Shown in pieces: positions 33,025-42,380 of a DNA stretch of 64,000 bases (positions are counted from its first letter, which is position 1; every line of letters starts with the position of its first letter). The notes beneath the pieces are model-generated. The model was not told the origin of the DNA, searched no databases, and saw nothing but the letters and a program-made list of their open reading frames with translations. A program made the translations under genes and the position numbers. This DNA comes from Clostridia bacterium (lineage in GTDB: Bacteria; Bacillota; Clostridia; TANB77; CAG-508), in NCBI GenBank assembly GCA_017510825.1, contig JAFWMA010000001.1, positions 34,058 through 98,057 of the forward strand. Reading direction: 5' to 3'.

Positions 33025-34914
33025 TTATCTTCCATCTTCACGACCAACCTCTTCTGTTTCACGATTGTTATTATTTTCAACATTTTGTTCCTCTTTATCT
33101 CTTTGAATTACATATCCAAACTCTGTCAATAAAAAATCCGGTTCAGAAAATGGTTCACATTCTACTTGTTCACCTTTTCTAATTGCTCTCATTAGTTTAA
33201 TCAATTTCTCACTTAAGTCAATACCAGCTTCTCCTCTATCTAATACTGAAGTATATAACACTTTTCTCAATAAATCTACTCTACTAAGCTCTATAAATTT
33301 ACTTCCCTCTTCTAATAATCCTTCAGTATGAGCTAATTGCATTTTTTGTTCATTTGATTTCGAACGATTCTTAACATGATTCTCCTTTAACATTTTCCAC
33401 TCTAGCTCTTCTGCTCCATATCTATATCGTCTTTTAATAGTTTCCTTAACCTTTTTCTCTTCTTTAATAGTATCCATTAGCTTTACATGTAATTCACTCA
33501 AATCATATATATCTGGATTAATACCATTTTTACCCTCTAAAATATCAAATCTACTACACATAGGAGTATTAGGATTTGATACAATTGCTTCAAGAACATC
33601 ACTCTCCATATAATTAATTCTTAATCTTGATTTCGCATCACTTAAATCAGTATCAGAATTTCTTTGTTCTTCTTTTGCTTCCTCTAATTGTTCACCTAGT
33701 ACTTTTCTTTCTTCCCAATTATCTGTTCTATTTAATTGCTCTTCCAACATTTCAACTCTTTTTTTAGTTCCATTAAATCTATTAGCACTTTCAATTATTC
33801 TTAATGTTTCTTCTCCTCTCAATACCGTATCTATTTCAAATCTTGTTAAATCATAAAGTGCTAAAGATGGTGTTCTTTCATTTCTAGCAACAGCTAATTT
33901 AATTTTACTATCACTTCTTCTTGCATCTTTAATTCCCCTTGAATCAGTTTCCTCTGTTCTGAGAGCCTTCTTTTCCTCTATATCAGCATGCTGAGCCAAA
34001 TATATCAATGCATCTTCAGGTGCATATTCAAACTGTGCAATTTCTAGCCTTACTTTATGACTTTCTGCCCTAGCCAACCAAGTTAATCGATTTTGTTCTA
34101 AGTATGCTTCTTCCATTTTTTTCATGCTTTGTTCTGTTCCTTGTCTTACTTTTGGTTCTATTAAGCTACTTAATTCATCCTCCGGCATTTTCAGCATTCT
34201 TTTTTTAGCATAATGTGTCTTTAAGGCTTCTTTGACACTTTCACTTCCATATCTTTCAATTAATCTCTTATTTCTCCTTTCATCTGAATTAAATATATTT
34301 TCCATAGTCCATCCCATTGTTCCTTCTTTATAATCATGAAAGTCTTCATACATTTCACCTAAAGCTTCCTTTAGTTCTCCTTCAGGTAATTTCATGCCTA
34401 CAGTAGCAAGCTCTGAGTCACTAAGTTCACTAAATTTATAACTATTCACATATTGGTTCCATAATTCTTCAAAGGGTAAACTAGATATTTCATCTATAGA
34501 TTTATTTAATCTTTTCACACATTCCTCTAAAACTAGATCCCTAGAATCAGAATTTAATGCTTTTTCAAATTCAGTTCTAGAATTATCACTGTTTATCAAT
34601 GAAGTAAATTCCTGATTAGCAATGTTTCCAATCTCTTCCTGAGTTAAATTTCCTAATGCATATATAATTTTTTTTTGTGTAGAGCCTAATGATTTCATTG
34701 ACTCTCTTGTAAAATAATCAGTAAGAACATCTTTCCCTCTTTGTTTTGCATATTCCATTAACAATTGCAAAGACGGATTTACCAACATTACTCTATATTC
34801 ATCATCATTTTCACACTTTTTAGATATTTCATCCAGATAGTATTTTAATTGTAATTCTCCAGTTTCATCAATTTCAGGGCTCTTGCAAATTCGAGCCATT
34901 AAGGTATTATTCAT
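33025..34914 (-). CDS. Large helical protein with leucine-rich variant-like repeats
   Basis: The protein of about 629 residues starts MNNTLMARICKSPE; GGAGG lies 8 bases upstream. It is almost all alpha-helical and highly charged. Residues about 285-385 and 440-475 contain imperfect repeats of the leucine-rich variant type: VRLEIAQFEYAPEDALIYLA, IKLAVARNERTPSLALYDLT, and LEAIVSNPNTPMCSRFDIL. Between them is a coiled coil (KRVEMLEEQLNRTDNWEERK). The first 20 residues (ARICKSPEIDETGELQLKYY) resemble a variant repeat cap too. There are no enzymatic motifs and the C-terminal 20 residues are disordered. It may be a scaffold. The gene is alone, with no terminator nearby. Confidence 0.6.
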   Translation of the reverse strand: MNNTLMARICKSPEIDETGELQLKYYLDEISKKCENDDEYRVMLVNPSLQLLMEYAKQRGKDVLTDYFTRESMKSLGSTQKKIIYALGNLTQEEIGNIANQEFTSLINSDNSRTEFEKALNSDSRDLVLEECVKRLNKSIDEISSLPFEELWNQYVNSYKFSELSDSELATVGMKLPEGELKEALGEMYEDFHDYKEGTMGWTMENIFNSDERRNKRLIERYGSESVKEALKTHYAKKRMLKMPEDELSSLIEPKVRQGTEQSMKKMEEAYLEQNRLTWLARAESHKVRLEIAQFEYAPEDALIYLAQHADIEEKKALRTEETDSRGIKDARRSDSKIKLAVARNERTPSLALYDLTRFEIDTVLRGEETLRIIESANRFNGTKKRVEMLEEQLNRTDNWEERKVLGEQLEEAKEEQRNSDTDLSDAKSRLRINYMESDVLEAIVSNPNTPMCSRFDILEGKNGINPDIYDLSELHVKLMDTIKEEKKVKETIKRRYRYGAEELEWKMLKENHVKNRSKSNEQKMQLAHTEGLLEEGSKFIELSRVDLLRKVLYTSVLDRGEAGIDLSEKLIKLMRAIRKGEQVECEPFSEPDFLLTEFGYVIQRDKEEQNVENNNNRETEEVGREDGR

Positions 34915-35000
34915 ATTTTTATCCTCCATAATTAATATACATTAAATTATAATCAAAGATTATAATTGTTGTCAAGTTACTAATAAATATTTTATTGGCA

Positions 35001-35030
35001 TTAAAAAAAGGTGAGCATAAGCTCACCTTT
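35001..35030 (-). terminator. Terminator of the EamA gene
   Basis: AAAGGTGAGC (35007-35016) pairs with GCTCACCTTT (35021-35030), loop ATAA. On the minus strand it is followed by a T-run and lies immediately after the stop. Confidence 0.9.
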
Positions 35031-35939
35031 CTAAACTTCTATTGATAAAATAATTATTCCTACAAACACCAATGCAAGCATTGCATATTGTCTTACTCTT
35101 AATTTTTCTTTCAAGAAAATTCTAGACAAAATAATAGTTACAGCACTATATGCCGCTATAAATGGAGAAGCTAATGCTGCATCTCCAAATGCAAATGCGT
35201 AAATATATGTAAACTGTCCTGCAGTTTCAACTAAAGAACCAACTAATTTTCTTTTATCTTCTTTAAAATTAAATAATCCTTCTGTTTTATGTGTTGCCAA
35301 TAAATATATTAAACAAATTATTCCAACAACCATATAAATCAACGCATAAGCAACCAAAACCTGATTTTCAGATAAATCGGTCTCTAAAACATTCTCATCC
35401 ATAAAACTACCAACAGCATCTAATAACATATACCCAAGTGCAAAAGCTAAGCCAGTTAAATATAATTTATATGCTGCAGCTTTTGAAATAGCTTTCTCAT
35501 TATCTGGTCTTGCAAGCATTAAAGTTTCATCTTTATTTATAGATAATAAAATAATTCCTAAAATAATCATTCCTATAGCAACTAATTGATACCATTCAAC
35601 TTCCTGATGTAATATAACCATACATAAAATTGTTACAAATACACAAGAAGAATTCTGAATAGGTGATAAAATTGATACTTTAACCATTCTCATAGCTTTA
35701 TATGTACAAAACATTGAAGCTATATATACAAGTGCTATTGGCAAATATGCAGTAATTACTTCAAATGAAATCTCGGTTTGAGTAATAAACATATAAATAA
35801 TTGCAATTATTCCATAAATTATTCCGTTGTATGCTATAAGTTTTAAAACAGAATTTCTTTCGTTATTTGAAACACTTTTAAAAATTGTTTCTGAAGTTCC
35901 CCATAATAGGACTGTTAATATTGAAAATATAATCCACAT
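35031..35939 (-). CDS. EamA/DMT-family transporter
   Basis: This 302-residue membrane protein has ten predicted helices in two EamA repeats. The first (LTVLLWGTSETIFKSV ... VSILSPIQNSSCVFVTIL ... GMIILGIILLSI) and second (LTGLAFALGYMLLDAVG ... DAALASPFIAAYSAVTIILS ... ALVFVGIIILSI) are typical of drug/metabolite transporters. The substrate is unknown. GGGGGAG lies 5 bases before the ATG. It begins 14 bases after the ABC-F stop, so the two genes form an operon. Confidence 0.9.
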   Translation of the reverse strand: MWIIFSILTVLLWGTSETIFKSVSNNERNSVLKLIAYNGIIYGIIAIIYMFITQTEISFEVITAYLPIALVYIASMFCTYKAMRMVKVSILSPIQNSSCVFVTILCMVILHQEVEWYQLVAIGMIILGIILLSINKDETLMLARPDNEKAISKAAAYKLYLTGLAFALGYMLLDAVGSFMDENVLETDLSENQVLVAYALIYMVVGIICLIYLLATHKTEGLFNFKEDKRKLVGSLVETAGQFTYIYAFAFGDAALASPFIAAYSAVTIILSRIFLKEKLRVRQYAMLALVFVGIIILSIEV

Positions 35940-35953
35940 TTTTACTCCCCCTT

Positions 35954-37534
35954 TTACTCTATTCCTAAATAATCATTATAAGTAGACTCTCTATCTATCA
36001 ATCCATCTTCGGTTATTTCAAAAATTCTATTTGCAACCGTTTGAGTCAATTCATGGTCATGAGAAGTAAAAATTATATTACCTTTAAATCTCTCCATTCC
36101 TTCATTCAAAGCAGTAATAGATTCCATATCTAAATGATTTGTAGGTTCATCCATAATCAAACAATTTGCTCCTGAAAGCATCATTTTTGATAATACACAA
36201 CGAACCTTTTCTCCTCCTGATATAACATTAACTGCCTTTAGTGCTTCTTCTCCAGAAAACAACATTCTACCTAAAAAGCTCCTAACATATGTCTCATCTG
36301 GATCTTTTGAATATTGTCTCAACCAATCTGTTATACTTTTATCTTCTTTAAATAAATAATTGTTATCTTTTGGAAAATATGTATAACTAATTGTTGTCCC
36401 CCACTTTATTTCTCCAAAATCTGGTTTTAATTCACCCGCAAGTAATTGAAGTAAAACAGTAATAGCATTTTCATTTTCAGCCAAAACTGCAATCTTATCA
36501 TCTGCTTTTAATTTAAATGAAACATTATTTATTAACTTTTCACCATTCACTGTTTTTGTTAAATTTTTAACTTCTAAAATTTCATTTCCTGGTAATCTAT
36601 CACATTCAAAGTTAATATATGGATACTTTCTATTAGAAGGTTTAATTTCATCTAGTTCTATTTTTTCAAGTGATTTCTTTCTAGAAGTAGCTTGCTTTGA
36701 TTTTGATGCATTAGCACTAAACCTAGCAATAAAATCCTTTAACTCTTTTATTTTTTCTTCCTTCTTCTTATTCTGCTCTTTCATTTGTTTTTGCAATAAT
36801 TGACTTGAATGATACCAAAAATCATAATTTCCTGGATATACTTTAATCTCTCCAAAATCAACATCACAAATATGAGTACACACTTTATTTAAAAAATATC
36901 TATCATGTGACACTACAATTACTGTATTCTCAAAATTAATTAAAAATTCCTCAAGCCATGATATCGTTTTCAAATCCAAATCATTAGTAGGCTCATCCAA
37001 TAATAATATATCTGGGTTCCCAAATAAAGCTTGTGCTAAAAGAACTTTAACCTTATCTCTTGCTTCTAGTTCGTTCATTAACTTATAATGTTTTTCAGGC
37101 CCTATCCCTAGTTCATTTAACAAGCTTTCTGCATCAGATTCGGCATTCCACCCATCTAATTCTGCAAATCTTTCTTCCAGCTTAGCAGCCTTCATTCCAT
37201 CATGCTCATTAAAATCTGGTTTTTCATATATAGCATCCTTTTCAACCCTAATATCATATAGCTCTCTATTTCCCATAACAACTGTATCAATTACAGTATA
37301 ACTCTCATAAGCAAAGTGATTTTGCTCCAAAATAGAAATCCTTTCAGTCTTATCTTTACTCACATCACCTTTGCTAGGTTCAAGTTCGCCAGATATCACC
37401 TTCAAAAAAGTTGACTTTCCAGCACCATTAGCACCTATAATTCCGTAGCAACAACCTTTATTAAATTTTATATTTACATTTTCAAAAAGGCTTCTTTTTC
37501 CAAATCTAACGGAAACTCCTGTTACTGTTAACAT
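35954..37534 (-). CDS. ABC-F ATPase (YkpA/YbiT-like) with degenerate second site
   Basis: The 526-residue protein has two ABC domains and the ABC-F linker (EQNKKKEEKIKELKDFIARF at about 250-270). ABC-F factors act on the ribosome, giving antibiotic protection or translation control. NBD1 has an intact Walker A (GANGAGKSTFL) and Walker B (DILLLDEPTND), but its signature is MNELEARDKVKVLL instead of LSGGE. NBD2 keeps SGGEKVRCVLS and LIMDEPTNHLD but its Walker A reads AENENAITVLL, lacking the Lys and Ser/Thr. So only the NBD1-Walker/NBD2-signature site can be complete. Related Clostridia proteins also show weakened motifs, but usually keep a KTT here. It starts the operon with the EamA transporter. 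Confidence 0.88.
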   Translation of the reverse strand: MLTVTGVSVRFGKRSLFENVNIKFNKGCCYGIIGANGAGKSTFLKVISGELEPSKGDVSKDKTERISILEQNHFAYESYTVIDTVVMGNRELYDIRVEKDAIYEKPDFNEHDGMKAAKLEERFAELDGWNAESDAESLLNELGIGPEKHYKLMNELEARDKVKVLLAQALFGNPDILLLDEPTNDLDLKTISWLEEFLINFENTVIVVSHDRYFLNKVCTHICDVDFGEIKVYPGNYDFWYHSSQLLQKQMKEQNKKKEEKIKELKDFIARFSANASKSKQATSRKKSLEKIELDEIKPSNRKYPYINFECDRLPGNEILEVKNLTKTVNGEKLINNVSFKLKADDKIAVLAENENAITVLLQLLAGELKPDFGEIKWGTTISYTYFPKDNNYLFKEDKSITDWLRQYSKDPDETYVRSFLGRMLFSGEEALKAVNVISGGEKVRCVLSKMMLSGANCLIMDEPTNHLDMESITALNEGMERFKGNIIFTSHDHELTQTVANRIFEITEDGLIDRESTYNDYLGIE

Positions 37535-37564
37535 ATTCCCTCCCTTTATTATTATGTATTTATA

Positions 37565-38170
37565 TTAATCAAACTTATTTTTTCTTAAACACTGTAATAA
37601 TATTTTTTCCAAATCTGTTGTATCAATAACAGATTTAATACATGCATCTAGCATCTTTCTAGATGTAGTATTTTGCAAATCAAACAAATAACCATTAATA
37701 TATGCAAGTTCTCTAATAAATTCTCTAATAGTTCTTCCATTGCCTTCTCTAAATGGATGAAGAACATTAAGTTCAGACATATAATATGCTAAACCTTTTA
37801 TCAATTCATCCCTGGTTGAATTCTTTAAGCAATCTTCTTGCTTTAGTTTATATAACAATTCTTCAAGCTGTTCATCAATATATTCCCACTCAGCAAAACT
37901 AAAAAAACCTTTTGCAATATTTTCGGTTCTAAACTTTCCAGCAAAAGAATAAATATCTTCGAACAAATACTTATGAATACCGACTAGATGCTCAGTATCA
38001 AAATTTCCAATCATTTTATTTTTTCTTAGCTCAAATAATTTAGCAAGCACTATTTTATTTTCAGCTTTTAATAATAAATCATTATTTTTTAAATCTAGTT
38101 TATTAATCAATATATTTGTTCCTTCATAACAATATATAGAATTTCTAGCCTCATATAAATCTGCTTTCAT
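37565..38170 (-). CDS. fic: Fic-family AMP-transferase-like toxin
   Basis: The 201-residue protein carries the Fic motif HPFREGNGRT (His138) and the preceding flap KFRTENIAKGFFSFAEW and GLAYYMSELNVL helices. Fic proteins transfer AMP from ATP to target hydroxyls and act as toxins or regulators. Length (about 200) is that of class I Fic proteins, which rely on a separate antitoxin. A small gene 165 bases upstream (38335-38502) fits that antitoxin role. No N- or C-terminal inhibitory helix is evident here, which agrees with class I. AGAAGGAG precedes the ATG. Confidence 0.9.
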   Translation of the reverse strand: MKADLYEARNSIYCYEGTNILINKLDLKNNDLLLKAENKIVLAKLFELRKNKMIGNFDTEHLVGIHKYLFEDIYSFAGKFRTENIAKGFFSFAEWEYIDEQLEELLYKLKQEDCLKNSTRDELIKGLAYYMSELNVLHPFREGNGRTIREFIRELAYINGYLFDLQNTTSRKMLDACIKSVIDTTDLEKILLQCLRKNKFD

Positions 38171-38334
38171 GAAACTACACTCCTTCTCTCTTTACTAAAA
38201 AACACATACAAATATGAATAACAATTTTATAACTGATTATCTTATCAAATAATAAGCAAAATAAAATAAGTCTGATGGATAAAGCCTTTTCAGACTCAAC
38301 AAAATTAACACTATTAATAGTAAATGAGTTTATT

Positions 38335-38502
38335 TTATATTTGAAAAGATTTTTTTATATTATCAATCATTTCATTCATTGTAAATTCATTATTATTATA
38401 TCTTTTAAGCATATCAATGTCATCATTTGTAACAACCATATCTTCAATTCCCAAATCTTGTTTAAGATTTGCAATTTCAAACATAAACTTTTCTTCAGAC
38501 AT
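38335..38502 (-). CDS. VbhA-like Fic antitoxin
   Basis: This 55-residue protein starts MSEEKFMFEIANL, with AGGAAAGG upstream. The segment VTNDDIDMLKRYNNNEFTMN resembles the C-terminal part of VbhA antitoxins (D-x-LKRY-x-x-GE-x-x-x-E-x-I). Its helix would normally carry an (S/T)xxxE(G/N) inhibitory motif; here the corresponding stretch is EIANLKQDLGIEDM, where I see no exact match. Position directly upstream of fic in the same orientation supports an antitoxin. The longer frame (84 codons) lacks a ribosome site. Confidence 0.6.
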   Translation of the reverse strand: MSEEKFMFEIANLKQDLGIEDMVVTNDDIDMLKRYNNNEFTMNEMIDNIKKSFQI

Positions 38503-38610
38503 AAACTTTTTCCCTTTCCTAAGGTGCATTTTCAATAACACCACATTTCTATTATACCATAAATTAGGAAAAAAAGCCAGTAATTTCAAGTATTTTTAAT
38601 ATTTTTATGT

Positions 38611-38709
38611 TTGATTCGTCGTGCTAAATTTTATGAAATAAAAATTAGTCGCATTAGCATTATAATTTTATATAATAGGAAAGTAAAACTTTCCCATTAT
38701 ATAAAAAAA
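38611..38709 (+). repeat. Intergenic palindromic repeat, copy C
   Basis: This copy keeps GATTCGTCGTGCTAAATTTT, the GAA loop, TTAGTCGCATT and the second hairpin TATATAATAGGAAAG...CTTTCCCATTATATA. The left third of the unit is missing. It overlaps the terminator of porB. Confidence 0.8.
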
Positions 38710-38734
38710 TCCAATGAGAAAACTCATTGGATTT
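38704..38734 (-). terminator. Terminator of the por operon
   Basis: AAATCCAATGAG and its complement (38708-38719 and 38724-38734, loop AAAA) are followed by seven Ts on the minus strand, three bases after the porB stop. A T-run on the plus strand makes it bidirectional. Confidence 0.9.
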
Positions 38735-38736
38735 TT

Positions 38737-39684
38737 TTATTTATTTGTTATTTCTTCCTTTGCTAGTAGTTCATTCCATCTCTTATCAACTTCTTCTTGG
38801 AATGCTTCTAACATCCACTCATTACCTTCTTTGAATAAATGTTTAAATCTTTTTTGTGTTTTTAAGAACTCAACAACTGGCTTTTTATTTACTGGCTTAT
38901 AACTAACATGATATACACCGTTTTCAACTTCATATAAAGGCCAATAACATGTTTCAACAGCCAATTTATTAATTTCCATCAAATCCTCTGTCTTATATCC
39001 CCATCCTCTTGGACAAGGCGCTAGACAATTTAAGAAAGTTGCTCCTTTAGTATAAATAGCTTTTTCAGATTTCTCATATAAATCCTTAAAATTCATATAT
39101 GCTGCAGTTTGAGCAACATAAGGTAAATGATGTGATACCATTATTTCTGTTAAATCTTTTCTTGACTGCATCTTTCCTAGTATAACTTTTCCAGCTGGTG
39201 ATGTTGTTGTATCAGCAAATTTTGGTGTTGCTGATGAGCGTTGGATTCCTGTATTCATATAAGCTCCATTATCATAGCATACATAGGTCATATCATGACC
39301 TCTTTCCATTGCACCAGATAAGCTTTGGATTCCTATATCATAAGTTCCACCATCTCCACCAAATGTTATAAATCTTGTTTCCTCATCTTCAGGTAATTTT
39401 CCTTGTCTTTTCATCGCTTTATAAGCTGCTTCAACTCCAGATTCTGCTGCTGATGCACACTCAAAAGCTGTATGAATATATGAATCTGTCCATGCTGTAT
39501 ATGGATAAATGAATGTTGATACTTCCATACATCCCGTAGCATTTGATACTACAACATGATCTTCTGGATGTACTGCTCTTAGTATCATTCTAGCTAATGC
39601 TGGAGCTCCACATCCAGCACACATTCTATGTCCTGCTGTAAATCTTGATGGCTTATTAGCCACAACTTCTTTTACATTATACAT
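38737..39684 (-). CDS. porB: Pyruvate/2-oxoacid:ferredoxin oxidoreductase beta subunit
   Basis: The 315-residue subunit binds thiamine diphosphate: GHRMCAGCGAPALA (Fe-S cysteines, residues 18-31), TGCMEV, TFGGDGGTYDIG (Mg/ThDP site) and YDNGAYMNTGIQRSSATP. CLAPCPRGW supplies further cluster ligands. With the alpha, gamma and delta subunits it converts pyruvate and CoA to acetyl-CoA, CO2 and reduced ferredoxin, the central step of clostridial fermentation. The last gene of the operon, it is separated from alpha by the DUF1653 gene. Sequence fits pyruvate synthase best, but a related 2-oxoacid cannot be excluded. Confidence 0.95.
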   Translation of the reverse strand: MYNVKEVVANKPSRFTAGHRMCAGCGAPALARMILRAVHPEDHVVVSNATGCMEVSTFIYPYTAWTDSYIHTAFECASAAESGVEAAYKAMKRQGKLPEDEETRFITFGGDGGTYDIGIQSLSGAMERGHDMTYVCYDNGAYMNTGIQRSSATPKFADTTTSPAGKVILGKMQSRKDLTEIMVSHHLPYVAQTAAYMNFKDLYEKSEKAIYTKGATFLNCLAPCPRGWGYKTEDLMEINKLAVETCYWPLYEVENGVYHVSYKPVNKKPVVEFLKTQKRFKHLFKEGNEWMLEAFQEEVDKRWNELLAKEEITNK

Positions 39685-39800
39685 ATTTTAGTTCTCCCTT
39701 CCTTTTTGGCTAATTAAATAATTAAGTTCAAAATTACTAAATACACAAAGCTCAATTATTAAATTAATTCCGAACTTATCATATCTTTAAATAATCTTTT

Positions 39801-40046
39801 CTATTTATTTACACTCTCAATTTTTTGTAATTCAAATCTATATTTTTGCTCAATGCTTGGATATTTCTCATGATCCACTTCACTAGCAAACATTTCAAGT
39901 GGTCTAATATAAATTTGTCCATCTCCGTAAAGCGCCTTATATATAACGCACTCTTCTTTTGTTTCAGAATGAATTCCAATTCCTTCAACAAAATAATAAT
40001 CACCTTTAAAATGTTTATAAACTCTATTTTTTTTTATTTCCTGCAT
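39801..40046 (-). CDS. DUF1653 domain protein
   Basis: This 81-residue cytosolic protein starts [24 protein letters not shown] lies 5 bases before this ATG. It matches DUF1653: [48 protein letters not shown]. The domain is small and beta-rich with unknown function, often near nucleotide or tRNA genes. Here it lies between porA and porB, same strand, with gaps of 42 and 116 bases, so it is co-transcribed with the oxidoreductase. No link to the enzyme is known. Confidence 0.85.
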   Translation of the reverse strand: MQEIKKNRVYKHFKGDYYFVEGIGIHSETKEECVIYKALYGDGQIYIRPLEMFASEVDHEKYPSIEQKYRFELQKIESVNK

Positions 40047-40088
40047 TATTTTCTCCTTATGAAACACACTGTGCTCCTCTACAATTGT

Positions 40089-41264
40089 TTATTTAGACTT
40101 TAGCCCTAAAAATCTATATGGTTCCTTCATATCTTTTAAACCTTGTAAATCAGCATAAACTTTTTCAATTTGCTCAACAGTAACATCTCTTCCACCAACT
40201 CCATAAGTATAATTTATTGTTGGCACATTTATCCCTTCTACAAACATTCCAGACACTACATCTTCATATAAAGGACCACCGGTAGCACTAACTAATGGGA
40301 CTCTATCTAATACTGCTACAGATTTAGCATTAGATAAAGCTTTAGCAATTTCTTCTCCAGGGAATGGTCTAAACATTCTTATCTTCAATAAACCAGCCTT
40401 AACTCCTAGTTCTCTAAGTTTATCTATAGTTTCCTTAACGGTTCCTGCTGTTGAGTTCATACAAACTATTACATATTCTGCATCTTCTAATTTGTATCCT
40501 TCAAAAAAGTCATATTTTCTTCCAGTCATTTTTTCAAAATCTTCACTAACTTCTTTAATAACAATTTTAGCATTTTCCATAGCAACAGCTTGTTGTTTTT
40601 TATGCTCAGTTAGATATGGTTGTAAATCCATTGGTCCAACTGCAATCGGTTCTTTTTTATTTAATAAATAATGTGCTGGTTTATATGTTCCAACAAATTC
40701 TTTAACTATGTCATCCTCAATTAATTCAATATTTTCAATACTATGTGATGTAATAAAACCATCTTGGCAAACCATTAAAGGAAGCATAACATCTTTGTGT
40801 TCAGCAATTCTGTGAGCCATAATCATATTATCATAAGCTTCTTGATTGTCTTCTGAAAAAAGCATTATCCACCCGCAATCCCTTGATGCCATAGCATCTG
40901 TATGATCACAGTGAATATTCAATGGTCCTGAAATTGCCCTATTTATTAATGGCATTACTATTGGAAGTCTACTACTAGATGCTATTTGAACCATTTCCCA
41001 CATATAAGCTAGACCTTGACTTGATGTTGCTGTCATAGCTCTTCCACCTGCAGCTTCTGCACCTATACATGCAGCCATTGCACTATGCTCTCCCTCAACT
41101 GCAACAAATTCTGTATCAACTTGTCCATTTGCAACATAAGTTGAAAAATATTGTGGAATTTCTGTTGAAGGTGTAATTGGAAATGCAGCGACAACATCTG
41201 GATTAATTTGTTTCATTGCAAATGCAGTTGCTTCATTTCCACTTAAACGTTCTCTAATACTCAT
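40089..41264 (-). CDS. porA: Pyruvate/2-oxoacid:ferredoxin oxidoreductase alpha subunit
   Basis: The 391-residue subunit has the core N-terminal domain (AAFPITPSTEIPQYF, VAVEGEHSAMAACIGAEAAG, TATSSQGLAYMWEMV) and a C-terminal transketolase-like domain (EYVIVCMNSTAGTVKETID, GLLKIRMFRPFPGEEIA, VLDRVPL). It forms the catalytic heterotetramer with beta, gamma and delta. Its ATG directly abuts the delta-subunit stop (TAAATG), with its GAGGAGG site inside the end of porD. Length is normal (about 390). Confidence 0.95.
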   Translation of the reverse strand: MSIRERLSGNEATAFAMKQINPDVVAAFPITPSTEIPQYFSTYVANGQVDTEFVAVEGEHSAMAACIGAEAAGGRAMTATSSQGLAYMWEMVQIASSSRLPIVMPLINRAISGPLNIHCDHTDAMASRDCGWIMLFSEDNQEAYDNMIMAHRIAEHKDVMLPLMVCQDGFITSHSIENIELIEDDIVKEFVGTYKPAHYLLNKKEPIAVGPMDLQPYLTEHKKQQAVAMENAKIVIKEVSEDFEKMTGRKYDFFEGYKLEDAEYVIVCMNSTAGTVKETIDKLRELGVKAGLLKIRMFRPFPGEEIAKALSNAKSVAVLDRVPLVSATGGPLYEDVVSGMFVEGINVPTINYTYGVGGRDVTVEQIEKVYADLQGLKDMKEPYRFLGLKSK

Positions 41265-41558
41265 TTATTTTTCCTCCTCTTCCATAGTTATTGCTTTAAA
41301 TGGGCATACCTTTGCACATACACCACATCCTTTGCAGTAATCATAATTAAAATCCCCTCTAGCCATATCCTTTCCTACTGGAATTGCATCATCAGGACAA
41401 ACTGGAAAACATAATCCACATTGTTTGCATAAATCAGAGTTAAATACTGGTTTAGCACTCCTCCAGTCACCTGTCTTAAATTCTCTTGCATTTCCTGCAT
41501 CATAAATAGTTCCTCCTGGGGTTAGTTCTTCCCAAGTAGAATCTTTATTAATATTCAT
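41265..41558 (-). CDS. porD: Pyruvate ferredoxin oxidoreductase delta (ferredoxin) subunit
   Basis: This 97-residue subunit carries two [4Fe-4S] clusters: CKQCGLCFPVCPDDA and CKGCGVCAKVCPF, each CxxCxxCxxxCP. It takes electrons from the ThDP centre to external ferredoxin. I placed the start at MNINKDSTWEEL because homologues start there. An ATG four codons earlier (41570) is also possible, as the AGGAAAGGA site is close to both. The N-terminal TPGGTIYDAGNAREFKTGDW is typical of the family. Confidence 0.92.
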   Translation of the reverse strand: MNINKDSTWEELTPGGTIYDAGNAREFKTGDWRSAKPVFNSDLCKQCGLCFPVCPDDAIPVGKDMARGDFNYDYCKGCGVCAKVCPFKAITMEEEEK

Positions 41559-41607
41559 AATTATTATCATTCCTTTCCTAAAGTACAAATTTTTTCAATC
41601 TAATTTT

Positions 41608-42186
41608 TTATAATTCTTTAACTTCCTCAATAGCCATCTTTAAAGCTTTCATATTTCCATCAACTACCTCAAGTTTTTTAGCAAACTTATGCTTAAAAGA
41701 CCCTTCCATATCTTTAATGAAATCTTTAACTAACATAATCTCCGTAACTTTTACAATTGCAGCAAGCATTGGTGTGTTTGGAAAGTATCTTCCTAGTGCT
41801 CTTTCAGATATAGTTTTAGCATCAATTGAATATACCTTTCCATTATAGCCATTTAACAATGGTCTAATCTCTTCAGCTGTTCTTGTAGTATTAATAACAA
41901 TAGCCCCATCTTCCTTTAATCCAGCTGTTACATCAACTGAACTTAGCAATGTGTCATCTACAACAACTACATAATCAGGTTCATAAATATTACTATGTAG
42001 TCTTATTGGTTTAGTGCTTATACGATTATAAGCTGTAATTGGCGCACCCATTCTTTCAGGTCCATATTCAGGAAATCCTTGAATATACTTACCTGTATTA
42101 AATGCAGCATCAGCTAACAATAAAGATGCCGTTTTTGCACCTTGGCCACCTCTACCATGCCATCTGATTTCAATTAAGTCCTTCAT
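41608..42186 (-). CDS. porC: Pyruvate ferredoxin oxidoreductase gamma subunit
   Basis: The 192-residue subunit starts MKDLIEIRWHGRGGQGAKTA, with GGAGGA four bases upstream. The IRWHGRGGQGAKTASLLLAD opening, GFPEYGPERMGAPITAYNRI and PNTPMLAAIVKVTEI are hallmarks of the POR gamma domain, which closes the ThDP-binding complex. It is the first gene of the por operon. Intergenic DNA upstream is AT-rich and no confident promoter was identified. Confidence 0.95.
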   Translation of the reverse strand: MKDLIEIRWHGRGGQGAKTASLLLADAAFNTGKYIQGFPEYGPERMGAPITAYNRISTKPIRLHSNIYEPDYVVVVDDTLLSSVDVTAGLKEDGAIVINTTRTAEEIRPLLNGYNGKVYSIDAKTISERALGRYFPNTPMLAAIVKVTEIMLVKDFIKDMEGSFKHKFAKKLEVVDGNMKALKMAIEEVKEL

Positions 42187-42380
42187 TTTCTCCTCCATTT
42201 CTTATTATTTTTATAGTTCAACATTATTAGTATATATATAATTCCCCGTAAAGTCAAGGCATTTAATAAAATTTGACTTTTTAATAAAAAAAAGATATAA
42301 ATTTTTGTAAAAAATCACTTGCACTAATAGAATTCTGTTAGAGCCAATTCTTTGGAGGGAAAATAAATTTTAAGCACATC

